Source: an uncultured Spiribacter sp. (GTDB lineage: Bacteria > Pseudomonadota > Gammaproteobacteria > Nitrococcales > Nitrococcaceae). Taken from it: a stretch of DNA of 64,000 nucleotides. Positions 28,673 to 36,623 of the stretch are shown piece after piece. The translations under genes and the position numbers were made by a program. Every line of letters begins with the position of its first letter. Position 1 is the stretch's first letter. The notes under the pieces were generated by a model. It ran no database searches, was not told the origin of the DNA, and saw only the letters and a program-made list of their open reading frames with translations. The stretch is taken from the NCBI GenBank assembly GCA_937884605.1, contig CALGDM010000022.1, forward strand, positions 1 through 64,000, in the 5' to 3' direction.

Positions 28673-29308
28673 TCAGGCCGCCGGGCCAAAGCCCCGGGCA
28701 ATCAGCGTGGCGGTAGCGGCCTCGATGTCCGGCGCCGCCGATACGGCTTCGACCACTGCCACGGCGTCGGCGCCCGCGGCGGTCACTTCGGCGATGTTCC
28801 CGGCGTTGATCCCGCCGATCGCCACCAGCGGCAGCTCGGTGAAGGCCCGCGCCTCGCGGAACACCGACAACGGCGCCAGCGCCGAGTCGGGCTTGGTCGG
28901 CGATGGATAGATGCTGCCAAACGCCAGATAGTCGGCGCCGGCCTCAGCGGCGGCGCGGGCCCGATCGAGATCGGCATAGCAGGACACGCCAATCAGCCGG
29001 TCCGGCCCCAGCGCCGCGCGGGCCGCGGCCACATCACCATCATCCCGGCCCAGGTGGACGCCGTCGGCCGCTACCGCCCGGGCCAGAGCCGTATCGTCGT
29101 TGACGATAAAACAGGCCCCGGCGGCCCGGCACTGCGCGGCCAGCGCCGCCGCCTCGTGCCGCCGCCGCTCGGCGTCAGCGGATTTGTCGCGATACTGGAC
29201 AATCCGCACCCCGCCGCGCAGCGCCGCGGCCACCGCGGTCTCCACGGGCACGGGCGGCGGCCGACGCGCGTCAGTCACCATATAAAGCCCGGTAATCGGA
29301 CCGGCCAT
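28673..29308 (-). CDS. thiE: thiamine-phosphate synthase
   Basis: TIM-barrel enzyme of 211 aa that joins the thiazole and pyrimidine halves of thiamine. GLYMVTDAR at the N-terminus, VQYRDK (~residue 47), NDD (~77) and the phosphate-binding VAIGGIN (~157) are diagnostic. The ATG whose first base is 29308 starts 2 bp after the rubredoxin stop, so coupling is likely. No thiD or thiG is present in the window. Confidence 0.94.
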   Translation of the reverse strand: MAGPITGLYMVTDARRPPPVPVETAVAAALRGGVRIVQYRDKSADAERRRHEAAALAAQCRAAGACFIVNDDTALARAVAADGVHLGRDDGDVAAARAALGPDRLIGVSCYADLDRARAAAEAGADYLAFGSIYPSPTKPDSALAPLSVFREARAFTELPLVAIGGINAGNIAEVTAAGADAVAVVEAVSAAPDIEAATATLIARGFGPAA

Positions 29309-29310
29309 GA

Positions 29311-29481
29311 TCAGATCTCGATCATCTCGAAATCGGACTTGCCGGCCCCGCACTCGGGGCAGACAAAGTCATCGGGGATGTCTTCCCAGCGGGTCCCGGG
29401 CTCGATGCCCTCGTCGGGCAGGCCGTCTTCTTCTTCGTAGATCCAGCCGCACACCACGCACATCCAAGAGCGGTATTCCAT
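29311..29481 (-). CDS. rubredoxin
   Basis: Electron-transfer protein of only 56 aa with one Fe(Cys)4 centre. Two cysteine knuckles are visible: CVVCGW (residues 8-13) and [12 protein letters not shown] (~41-52), with the conserved [11 protein letters not shown] between them. The reading frame was translated by hand from the minus strand. ATG whose first base is 29481; the stop is 2 bp before the thiE start. Rubredoxins pass electrons to oxygenases or detoxifying reductases; the partner is not visible here. Confidence 0.95.
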   Translation of the reverse strand: MEYRSWMCVVCGWIYEEEDGLPDEGIEPGTRWEDIPDDFVCPECGAGKSDFEMIEI

Positions 29482-29523
29482 CGCACCAGTCTCCAGTCGT
29501 TTCTGAGTAGATCACCCAGCGTA

Positions 29524-30297
29524 TCAATCCATCGGGACGCGAACCACGTCCGTGTCGATCCCGCCATCGGCGCGCAGATCCAGCCAGCGAAACCCGGGGG
29601 CCGCGGACACACTCGTAAAACGTCGGGCACCGGCCAGGAACTGCGCCGCGGTGGCCGGCGTGGTCAGCATCCGTCGGTCATGCCAGCGGCCATTGAACGG
29701 CGTATGCACATGCCCGCAGACCAGCCCGCGTATGCGCGGGTCGGCCGCAACCCGCTCGAGCAGCGCGTCCGGCTCCGCCAGACCGATGGCATCAAGCCAC
29801 GGCGTTCCGACCGGCAAGGGCGGGTGATGCAGGGCAATCAGGCACCACGGCGTGGCCAGCCCGGCCAATGCCCGGTCCAGCGCGGCCAGCTCATCGGCGC
29901 TCAACCGGCCCGGCACCTCGCCCACCTGCAGCGAGTCGAGGCTGATCAGCGTCCAGTCCCCCACCCGCAGGGTGCGATCGGTGCTGAACGCACCCGCGGC
30001 AAACACCGACTCCAGCGGCTCACGCGCGTCGTGGTTACCGGGCATCACCCGGCCCGGCCGGTCCAGGGCGTTCAACCGATCGCGCAGGCGCCGGTAGGCC
30101 GCCAGCGTGCCGTCATGCACCAGATCGCCGGTATGCACGATCGCCTCGGCGGACTCGAGCCACGGCTGCAGGGCGGCAATCACCGCCTGCAAGCGCGCCT
30201 CGGGGATCACACCGGCATGCTCGGCGGCGGGGTCCGCAAACAGATGGGTATCGGTGATCTGTAGAAGGCGCGGACCATTGGCCGGCGCCACCGTCAT
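29524..30297 (-). CDS. CpdA-like metallophosphoesterase (cyclic nucleotide phosphodiesterase)
   Basis: Calcineurin-like phosphoesterase of 257 aa. The metal ligands appear in order: DTHLF (~residue 16), GDLVHDG (~57), GNHDA (~88), LHHPP (~157) and GHVHTP (~195). This order and length match CpdA, which hydrolyses 3',5'-cAMP. The start is the ATG whose first base is 30297, overlapping the stop of the polysaccharide deacetylase gene. The function in this organism is inferred from family only. Confidence 0.85.
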   Translation of the reverse strand: MTVAPANGPRLLQITDTHLFADPAAEHAGVIPEARLQAVIAALQPWLESAEAIVHTGDLVHDGTLAAYRRLRDRLNALDRPGRVMPGNHDAREPLESVFAAGAFSTDRTLRVGDWTLISLDSLQVGEVPGRLSADELAALDRALAGLATPWCLIALHHPPLPVGTPWLDAIGLAEPDALLERVAADPRIRGLVCGHVHTPFNGRWHDRRMLTTPATAAQFLAGARRFTSVSAAPGFRWLDLRADGGIDTDVVRVPMD

Positions 30298-31430
30298 GTC
30301 CCGCCGTCTCCGTAGACCCACAACTGGCTGAACCAGAAATAGCGCCCCTCGCCGTCCGGCGCGGTGCAGTTATAGCGGGTCCGGCCCACCGGAATCGGCG
30401 CCTCGCCCTGCACCTCGAAACGCTGATCGGCCTCGAGCCAATCGGGGGTCAGCCGCTCGCCGCGGTAGTAGCAGGCCAGTTGCCCGGCCCGCAGACCCGG
30501 GGTTGGCGCCAGGGTGATCGCCAGCGCCGGCGCCGCCCGGGACGAGCGCACCGGATCCAGCGGCGCCTGCTCGATCACCGGCAGCGCCCGCGAGTGAACC
30601 TTGACCCGAAACCGCTCCAGCTCGGCATAGCGCTCGTTGAACGAGTACCGGGGCAATGCCAGCGAATTGGAGTGGAGGCCGATGGCGCCGGACTGCTGGC
30701 CAAACGCCACAAATCCCAGCTCGGCAACCTGATCCATCAGTTCGAGACTGTATTCGCCATAGGGATAGGCCAGCAGCGGCGGCGACTGATGAACGGCCTC
30801 GCCGAGCTCGTCCCGCAGACTGGCCTGGGCGTCCATCAGGTCACCACGCACCCGATCCCGCCAGCGCGGCCGGGTCTCGCCATCGCGCCGATGGAACAGC
30901 GGGGTGTGCGATCGCGAGTGATTGGCGAAGCGCACCCCGTCCGCCGCCAGCTCGCGCATCCGGTCCCAGCTCATGTGGCCTGCCTGACCGGCATTCACCG
31001 GCGCGGTATTGACGAACACGGTGTAGGGCCAGTCCCGGGCCTCGAGCATGGGATGGGCGGTCGCGCCGACGCTGTAGTAACCATCGTCAAAGGTGATGGC
31101 CACCGTGCGCGGGGGCAGCGGCTGGTTGCGCTCGAGTGCCTGGACGACCCGGGCCAGCGGCACCACGTTGAAATCCTCGGCCTCGAGGTAATCCAGATGC
31201 GCCCGGAACTGGGCTCGGGTCACGTTGGTGCTGGGATGATCGGCATTGCCGACGCGGTGGTACATCAGCACCGAGGCCACGGTCTCCGGTGTTGGTGCCG
31301 GCGACTGCGCCGCTGCCGGCGTCAGGCCAGTGGCCAGCATCAGCGCCAGCGCCAGGCACCGCAGCCCGCCCGCTGGCCCGCGCCGGCCGGCGCGCTCAGA
31401 ACTGCAGGTTGAATCCGGCAAAGACACCAT
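30294..31430 (-). CDS. secreted polysaccharide deacetylase (NodB domain)
   Basis: Exported carbohydrate esterase 4 protein of about 378 aa. A signal peptide ends near LTPAAAQ (residues ~30-42). The NodB motifs follow: TFDDG (Asp-Asp), NHSRSH (metal histidines) and LAYPYGE. The layout resembles PgaB-type N-deacetylases, but the second half (after ~residue 260) is a separate beta-rich region that I do not recognise. The start at 31430 lies inside the end of the YfaZ-like gene (35-bp overlap); a GTG one codon later is possible. Confidence 0.82.
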   Translation of the reverse strand: MVSLPDSTCSSERAGRRGPAGGLRCLALALMLATGLTPAAAQSPAPTPETVASVLMYHRVGNADHPSTNVTRAQFRAHLDYLEAEDFNVVPLARVVQALERNQPLPPRTVAITFDDGYYSVGATAHPMLEARDWPYTVFVNTAPVNAGQAGHMSWDRMRELAADGVRFANHSRSHTPLFHRRDGETRPRWRDRVRGDLMDAQASLRDELGEAVHQSPPLLAYPYGEYSLELMDQVAELGFVAFGQQSGAIGLHSNSLALPRYSFNERYAELERFRVKVHSRALPVIEQAPLDPVRSSRAAPALAITLAPTPGLRAGQLACYYRGERLTPDWLEADQRFEVQGEAPIPVGRTRYNCTAPDGEGRYFWFSQLWVYGDGGT

Positions 31431-31965
31431 CGTCAAAGTCCCGGTCAGGGCCCGCATCGTCAAAACTGAGCTCGATCTTGCGGTAGCCGAGGTAGACGTT
31501 GGCATCCTCGAGCACCTTGAACTCGCCGCGCACCGAGTACTCCTGATAGCCGTCGATATCGCTGACCGTCGTGGCCGACGGCGCAAAATAGACGCCACCG
31601 GCGACCGCCGCCCGGTTGTACATCGGCAGCGTCCAGCGTGCCTTCGCGCCCAGCGCCAGCGCCGCACCGGTGGCATCGCGCGGATCATCGCGGGCATACG
31701 CCACCTTGCCACCGACGCCCAGCAACAGGGCATCGCGACCGGGCTCGGGCTGATCCACCAGGTGCAGATTGGCTTCGGCAATATCGCCATCATCGTCGTG
31801 ATGCAGCAGGGCGGCACCGGCCTCGAGCCCCTCCGGCGGCAGCATCCGGGTGTAGCCCAGCTGGGCGGCGTCGCTGCTGATATTGACGTCCAGCGTGTCG
31901 GCGGCCACCGGCAGGCTCAGGGCCAACCCGATCAGCACGCCCGGAATCCCTTTACGCATCATCAT
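31396..31965 (-). CDS. YfaZ-like outer membrane beta-barrel protein
   Basis: Exported protein of about 189 aa. The signal peptide (MMMRKGIPGVLIGLALSLP region) ends near VAADT. The mature part has alternating strands and ends in the outer-membrane signature GFNLQF with terminal Phe. The family has no known function. Three in-frame ATGs (first bases 31965, 31962 and 31959) follow an AGGA-rich site; the first is listed. It precedes the deacetylase gene on the same strand with a 35-bp overlap. Confidence 0.78.
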   Translation of the reverse strand: MMMRKGIPGVLIGLALSLPVAADTLDVNISSDAAQLGYTRMLPPEGLEAGAALLHHDDDGDIAEANLHLVDQPEPGRDALLLGVGGKVAYARDDPRDATGAALALGAKARWTLPMYNRAAVAGGVYFAPSATTVSDIDGYQEYSVRGEFKVLEDANVYLGYRKIELSFDDAGPDRDFDDGVFAGFNLQF

Positions 31966-32059
31966 CGATCCTGTCCTTCGGCTTGGTTGTTCAGGCGTCA
32001 ATGATACACCCAGAATCGCGCCTCGACAGGGGATTGTCATGGTCGCGCTGGCGCCGTAG

Positions 32060-32068
32060 TGGGATAAT
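32060..32068 (+). promoter_or_regulatory. extended -10 immediately before the flavin oxidase start
   Basis: TG, one base, then GATAAT (5/6) at 32063-32068, only 6 bp before the ATG at 32075. No ribosome site lies between. Transcription starting 6-7 nt after the -10 would give a leaderless mRNA. Confidence 0.4.
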
Positions 32069-32074
32069 GCGGTT

Positions 32075-33556
32075 ATGACGATGATCGCAACGCTCCAGCA
32101 GCAACTCGGCGATGACGCCGTGATCCTTCCGGGCACGGCGATGGCCGGTTATCTCGAGGAACGCCGCGGGCTGTTTGCCCAACGGCCGGCCCAGGCGGTC
32201 GTGCGCCCGGCAAACACGCGGGAAGTCGCCGCGACCGTGCGCATTGCCGCCGAGCATGGCGTTGGCATCGTGCCACAGGGCGGCAATACCGGGCTTTGCG
32301 GCGGCGCCGCCGCAACCCATCCCCAGACACTGATCCTGTCCCTCGAGCGGCTTGACCGCATCCGCGACGTCGACGCCGACAACTTCACCCTGACCGCCGA
32401 GGCGGGCTGCACCCTGAGCGCGCTGCAGACCGCCGCCGCCGATGCCGGGCGGCTGTTTCCCCTCAGCTACGCCGCCGAAAATGACTGCCAGATCGGCGGC
32501 AATCTGGCCACCAATGCCGGCGGCATGAACGTGCTGCGCTACGGCAACGCCCGCGATCTGGCCCTGGGGCTCGAGGTGGTGCTGGCCGACGGGCGCATCT
32601 GGGACGGACTGCGCACCCTGCGCAAGGACAACAGCGGTTACGACCTCAAGGATGTTTTCATCGGCGCCGAGGGGACGCTGGGGATCATCACCGCCGCCAG
32701 CCTCAAGCTGTTTCCGCCGGTATGCGAGCGGGCCACGGCCATCGTCGGCCTGGAAAGCGCCGCGGCCGCGGTCTCGCTGTTCGGCCGGTTGCGAGCGGCC
32801 AGTGGCGATACCATCACCAGCTGCGAATTGATGGGCCGCGAGCCGTTGGGACTTGCGCTGGAGCATGCCGCCGATTGCCACGAGCCACTGACCCGGCGGT
32901 TTCCCTGGTATCTGCTCGTGGAGCTGACCAGCAGCGCCGCATCGGCGGAGCTGGACGCTCGCCTCGAGCAGGCCCTGCGCCCGGACGACGCCGGGGTGGG
33001 CGATTACCGGATCGCCCCCGACGCCGCCACCGCCGCGGACTTCTGGCGGCTGCGCAACAGCATCCCCGGCGCCCAGAAAGGCGCCGGGGCGAGTATCAAG
33101 AACGACGTCTCGGTGCCGGTCGCGGACATCCCCGCCTTCATCGAAGCCGCCAGCGCGGCGGTGACCGAGGCCTGCCCCGGGGTGCGGCCCTGTGCCTTCG
33201 GCCACATCGGTGACGGCAACATCCACTTCAATCTGACCCGGCCCACCGACGCCAGCGACGACGCGTTTCTGGCGCAGTGGGGACCTTTAACCCAGCGTGT
33301 GCACGACATCGCCATGCAGTATCGCGGCTCGTTTGCCGCCGAGCACGGTGTGGGGCAGCTGAAACCCGAAGAGGTGGCACGGCTGAAATCGCCGGTGGAG
33401 CAGGATCTGATGCGCCAGCTCAAGGCCGCCTTCGACCCGGCAGACCGCCTTAACCCCGGCAAGGTGGTGCCGCCGGCGGGCTCGCTCAGCCCGAGGATTG
33501 ACGGCGCCGCATCAGCCGCGCCGCATAGAAGCTACCAATCGCCGGGGCAAAAGTGA
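32075..33556 (+). CDS. FAD-linked oxidase of the D-2-hydroxyacid (D-lactate / D-2-hydroxyglutarate) dehydrogenase family
   Basis: Flavoprotein of 493 aa. The FAD_binding_4 domain covers ~30-210, with PQGGNTGLCGGA (~69-80) and NLATNAGGMNVLRYGN (~142-157). The C-terminal FAD-oxidase domain contains FGHIGDGNIHFN (~376) and SFAAEHGVGQLK (~420). The acceptor is probably a quinone or an electron-transfer flavoprotein. I cannot tell D-lactate from D-2-hydroxyglutarate. Homologues end close to NPGKVVP; here about 30 more residues run on over the next gene on the other strand (71-bp overlap). Confidence 0.88.
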   Translation: MTMIATLQQQLGDDAVILPGTAMAGYLEERRGLFAQRPAQAVVRPANTREVAATVRIAAEHGVGIVPQGGNTGLCGGAAATHPQTLILSLERLDRIRDVDADNFTLTAEAGCTLSALQTAAADAGRLFPLSYAAENDCQIGGNLATNAGGMNVLRYGNARDLALGLEVVLADGRIWDGLRTLRKDNSGYDLKDVFIGAEGTLGIITAASLKLFPPVCERATAIVGLESAAAAVSLFGRLRAASGDTITSCELMGREPLGLALEHAADCHEPLTRRFPWYLLVELTSSAASAELDARLEQALRPDDAGVGDYRIAPDAATAADFWRLRNSIPGAQKGAGASIKNDVSVPVADIPAFIEAASAAVTEACPGVRPCAFGHIGDGNIHFNLTRPTDASDDAFLAQWGPLTQRVHDIAMQYRGSFAAEHGVGQLKPEEVARLKSPVEQDLMRQLKAAFDPADRLNPGKVVPPAGSLSPRIDGAASAAPHRSYQSPGQK

Positions 33557-33722
33557 GTGCCGTGGTCAGCCAGATCACCGCGTTGCCCGGGTCGAGCAGC
33601 AGGCCGATGGTCGCCGGGCCGATTTTCATCCACAGTGCGCCGACGCTGATCAGCACAATATTGAGTGCCAGGGCCAGGAACACCCAGCCCAGGGTTCGCA
33701 ACACACGCGGCAGATCATTCAT
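33486..33722 (-). CDS. small two- or three-helix membrane protein of unknown function
   Basis: Protein of 78 aa with hydrophobic helices at about residues 9-33 and 42-68 and a basic C-terminus (RLMRRRQSSG). I do not recognise the family. Its start overlaps the MOSC gene stop by 4 bp on the same strand, which supports it being real and coupled. Its last 71 bp are antisense to the end of the flavin oxidase gene. Confidence 0.65.
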   Translation of the reverse strand: MNDLPRVLRTLGWVFLALALNIVLISVGALWMKIGPATIGLLLDPGNAVIWLTTALTFAPAIGSFYAARLMRRRQSSG

Positions 33723-34213
33723 GACAGGGCATCCTCCAGTGCCGCGACCACCGGGTCGCCCAGCTTGATCCGACCCGGCTCCACCACCCGCGCAATGATC
33801 CCGCCGTGCCCGCGCATGGCGTTATAGCCCCCGGCACCCAGCGACTGCTCCATGAACGAGCAGGGATCACACGTGCCGGTGCCCTCCAGGCGCACCTCGC
33901 CCACCCGGAACGACTCGCCACGCAGGGCATACAGGTTGATGCCGCTGACCACCAGATTGCGCCGGGTGATGGCCGGATCGATGGCGGGGTGGCCGCTGAG
34001 CGCGGCAATCACCGGCAAGTGCTCGGCCTGGATGAGGGTGACCGCGCGTTTGCCGTTGCGCCCGGCATAGCGATCGCCCGCGAGCCCCGTGGCGTTCACC
34101 GCCACCGACTCGGGCTTTTCCATGGGCGCATGCCGGGCCGGCCGCAGACCAATCCAGTCGAGCCGCCCCGCCCGGGGGTACTGGCTCATGAGCGTGCGCA
34201 GTGTAATCGCCAT
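33719..34213 (-). CDS. MOSC-domain protein
   Basis: Protein of 164 aa made of one MOSC domain, the sulfur-carrying fold of molybdenum-cofactor sulfurases and YiiM-like proteins. Visible marks are GLAGDRYAGR (~residue 46), NLVVSGINLYAL and the conserved cysteine segment GTCDPCSFMEQ (~115-125). The substrate is unknown. The start is the ATG whose first base is 34213; an upstream extension overlaps the MetF-like gene and is not supported. It lies 7 bp downstream of the MetF-like gene. Confidence 0.85.
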   Translation of the reverse strand: MAITLRTLMSQYPRAGRLDWIGLRPARHAPMEKPESVAVNATGLAGDRYAGRNGKRAVTLIQAEHLPVIAALSGHPAIDPAITRRNLVVSGINLYALRGESFRVGEVRLEGTGTCDPCSFMEQSLGAGGYNAMRGHGGIIARVVEPGRIKLGDPVVAALEDALS

Positions 34214-34220
34214 GCGCGGA

Positions 34221-35123
34221 TCATACCCCGATTGCCGGCGAGCCGTGCAGGGCCGCCAGGTCGCGGGCCAGCGCGACGGTGGCCGCCGGCGGAATCGGGC
34301 CAATGGGTGCCAGATTGATGTCCAGCGCCGGTGCGTCGCGCCCGTGGGCGTGCTGATGGGTCACGATCCGCGCCCAGGCCCGCCGGATCTGCTCGAGCGA
34401 GCGGGCCAGCACCTGCGCATCATCGGCGGTCAGCCAGTCGTACAGCGCATCCGAGACACTCACCCCCAGCCACAGCAGAAAGCGCAGATTGCGGGCGTTG
34501 CGGATGGGGCAAAACGCCAGCAGGATTTCAGGCGGCAGCTGCCCGCGGGCCGCGAGTGTGTCCAGCAGGGCGATGAAGGCCTCGGGTTCGTAGAGGATCT
34601 GGGTGGTGAAAAAGTCGGCGCCGGCCGCGGTCTTCCCGGCGATCCGCTCCGCCTCGTTGGCTCGCGAGGGGATGCAGATGTTGCCAATCCGCAGCGCCTC
34701 GACCCGACTGCGATCCCGCAACAGCTGGTTGGCCCGGGTAACGCCGGGGCCCGGATAGCGCACCGAATGGCGCCCGCCGCCCACCAGGACAAACCGCCGG
34801 ATGCCGTAGTCCTCCCAGGTCTCGTTGACCCAGTCGATCAGCGCCTGCTCGTTGGCATGATGAACCACCACGTGGTTGATCATGGACTCCACGCCCAGAC
34901 GCTCGTGCAGCACCCGGGCCAGATCCCGCGGCGCCAGGCGCGGCGCGAACGGCTGCCGGCGCTCGCCCTGATCGCTGCGCGAAGGCTCTTCGTGGATTTC
35001 GGGGATGTTCACGACATCAATGGCGCAGTCGGCCTGCACCCGGGCCACCTTCTCGACCACGGCCTCGATCCCGGCTTCACCCCGATGGAGCTCGGGCGGA
35101 ACGGCCTCCAGAACGGTTTTCAC
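34221..35123 (-). CDS. methylenetetrahydrofolate reductase-superfamily protein
   Basis: TIM-barrel protein of 300 aa. The N-terminal EAVPPE, the VVNIPEIHEE segment (~38-47), HVVVHHANEQALIDW and FFTTQILYEPEAF (~191-203) resemble MetF-like flavoproteins, which reduce methylene-THF to methyl-THF. The match to E. coli MetF is distant, so it may be a paralogous folate enzyme rather than the cell's main MetF. It forms a minus-strand unit with the MOSC gene and the small membrane protein. It is divergent from the YajG-like lipoprotein gene. Confidence 0.65.
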   Translation of the reverse strand: MKTVLEAVPPELHRGEAGIEAVVEKVARVQADCAIDVVNIPEIHEEPSRSDQGERRQPFAPRLAPRDLARVLHERLGVESMINHVVVHHANEQALIDWVNETWEDYGIRRFVLVGGGRHSVRYPGPGVTRANQLLRDRSRVEALRIGNICIPSRANEAERIAGKTAAGADFFTTQILYEPEAFIALLDTLAARGQLPPEILLAFCPIRNARNLRFLLWLGVSVSDALYDWLTADDAQVLARSLEQIRRAWARIVTHQHAHGRDAPALDINLAPIGPIPPAATVALARDLAALHGSPAIGV

Positions 35124-35260
35124 GAATCACTTCCCTGGCTGATGCGATCAATAAACGGCCAAGCAGTCTCCGGTGCCCCCCTGTTTGGCGTCAAGTCGCG
35201 GCCGTTCGCCCGGCGCCCGGGGATGTTAATCTGTCCCGCGTCACAACGAGGATTCAAACA

Positions 35261-35842
35261 ATGCATCGAATCACACGCAGCCTGCTGCTGATCGGTCTCG
35301 TCACCCTGCTGGCCGCCTGCAGCCAGGGCACCCAGAACCTGCGCCTGTCGCCGCAACCGCCGGCCACCGAACCGGTCACCGAGGGCGATCGCGATATCGC
35401 CCTGCAGGTCATCGACAATCGCAGCCAGTCGGATCTGGGCATTCTCGAGAACCCCAACCGCAGCCTGATTCGGCTGGTGGCAGCGCAGGATCTGGCCTAC
35501 ACCGTGCAACTGGCCGCCGCCGAGGGCCTGCGTGGCTACGGCTTTACCCCGACACTGTGGGATAGCGCCCGCGAGCCGCGTCTGGCAATCGGCATCGAGA
35601 CACTGAGCCATGATGTGGCCGTTGGCGTGCCCTACGAGCTGACCACTCGCATCACGCTGGACGCGGTGGTCGTCGCCGGGGGCGAGCGCTTTACCAGTCA
35701 GGCCCAGACCACCCGGACCCGGCAGCGCGTCCTGCCGCCCAACGCCAAGGCCAATGCCGAGGCCATTGATGCCGCGATTACCGAAGCCCTCGGCCGGTTG
35801 CTGAACGCCGAAATGGCCGCGTTTATCGCCAATGGTGGATAA
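35261..35842 (+). CDS. YajG-family lipoprotein
   Basis: Lipoprotein of 193 aa with signal peptide and lipobox LLAAC (Cys at residue 20). The mature part resembles YajG: NLRLSPQPPA, VIDNRSQSDLG and a C-terminal helix LGRLLNAEMAAFIA. The function of YajG is not established. The ATG at 35261 follows an ACGAGGA site. Its stop lies 8 bp inside the start of otsB, so it may lead the trehalose operon. Confidence 0.82.
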   Translation: MHRITRSLLLIGLVTLLAACSQGTQNLRLSPQPPATEPVTEGDRDIALQVIDNRSQSDLGILENPNRSLIRLVAAQDLAYTVQLAAAEGLRGYGFTPTLWDSAREPRLAIGIETLSHDVAVGVPYELTTRITLDAVVVAGGERFTSQAQTTRTRQRVLPPNAKANAEAIDAAITEALGRLLNAEMAAFIANGG

Positions 35843-36623
35843 CCGGGCGGAGATGAACCGGTGCGACGAGCGCGCGGCGATGCTGCCGACGCCGCGCGCC
35901 GACTGGGCGCTGTTCCTCGACTTTGACGGGACGCTGGTCGAGATCGCCGATCACCCCGAGGCGGTACAGGTGCCCGGGGCCCTGATCGGCCTGCTCGATG
36001 CCCTGGTGCAAAGCCTGGATGGCGCAGTGGCCATCGTTTCGGGGCGCCCCCTGGAGGGGCTCGATGCCCTGCTGGGCGGGGCGCTGCCGGCAATGGCCGG
36101 GCTGCATGGCCTCGAGCGCCGCACCCATAGCGGCCGGGTGCACCGCCCGGTGGACCAGCGCGCTGAACTGGATGGGCTGCGTCGCGCACTGGAAGCCTTC
36201 GCCGCCGAACACCCCAGTGCCTACGTCGAGGACAAGGGCAATGCCGTCGCCCTGCACTATCGCGGCGATCCCGCCCTCGAGCGCCCGGCGCGGGCCCTGG
36301 TCGAGCACCACTGCGAATCCCTCGGAGAGTCATTCCGGCTGCAATCCGGCAAGCAGGTGCTCGAAGTGGGCCCGGCCGGCCACGACAAGGGCACCGTGAT
36401 CGAGGCGTTCATGGCCGAGCCGCCCTTCCAGGGCCGAACCCCCGTCTGTCTGGGGGATGATGTGACCGACGAGGATGCCTTTGCCGCCGTCAACCGCCTT
36501 GGCGGTCACTCGATCCGCATCGGCACCGACCGACCCACCGCGGCCAGCCATGCGCTGGCATCTGTCAACGAGGCTTATCAATGGCTGAACCGACTGCCCC
36601 GGCACCTGCGCCCGATTCGATAG
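35832..36623 (+). CDS. otsB: trehalose-6-phosphate phosphatase
   Basis: HAD phosphatase of up to 263 aa that releases trehalose from trehalose 6-phosphate. FLDFDGTLVEIA (~residues 31-42), SGRPLEGLD (~73) and CLGDDVTDEDAF (~205) are the family motifs. The first ATG (35832) overlaps the lipoprotein gene and has no ribosome site; ATGs at 35853 (after GGGCGGAG) and 35880 are alternatives. Its end overlaps the GH15 gene by 43 bp. The trehalose made here probably serves as osmolyte. Confidence 0.94.
   Translation: MVDNRAEMNRCDERAAMLPTPRADWALFLDFDGTLVEIADHPEAVQVPGALIGLLDALVQSLDGAVAIVSGRPLEGLDALLGGALPAMAGLHGLERRTHSGRVHRPVDQRAELDGLRRALEAFAAEHPSAYVEDKGNAVALHYRGDPALERPARALVEHHCESLGESFRLQSGKQVLEVGPAGHDKGTVIEAFMAEPPFQGRTPVCLGDDVTDEDAFAAVNRLGGHSIRIGTDRPTAASHALASVNEAYQWLNRLPRHLRPIR

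Noticed and set aside
31431-31817. N-terminal extension of the polysaccharide deacetylase
   Set aside because: The extension is the out-of-frame shadow of the YfaZ-like gene, and a clear signal peptide begins after 31430.
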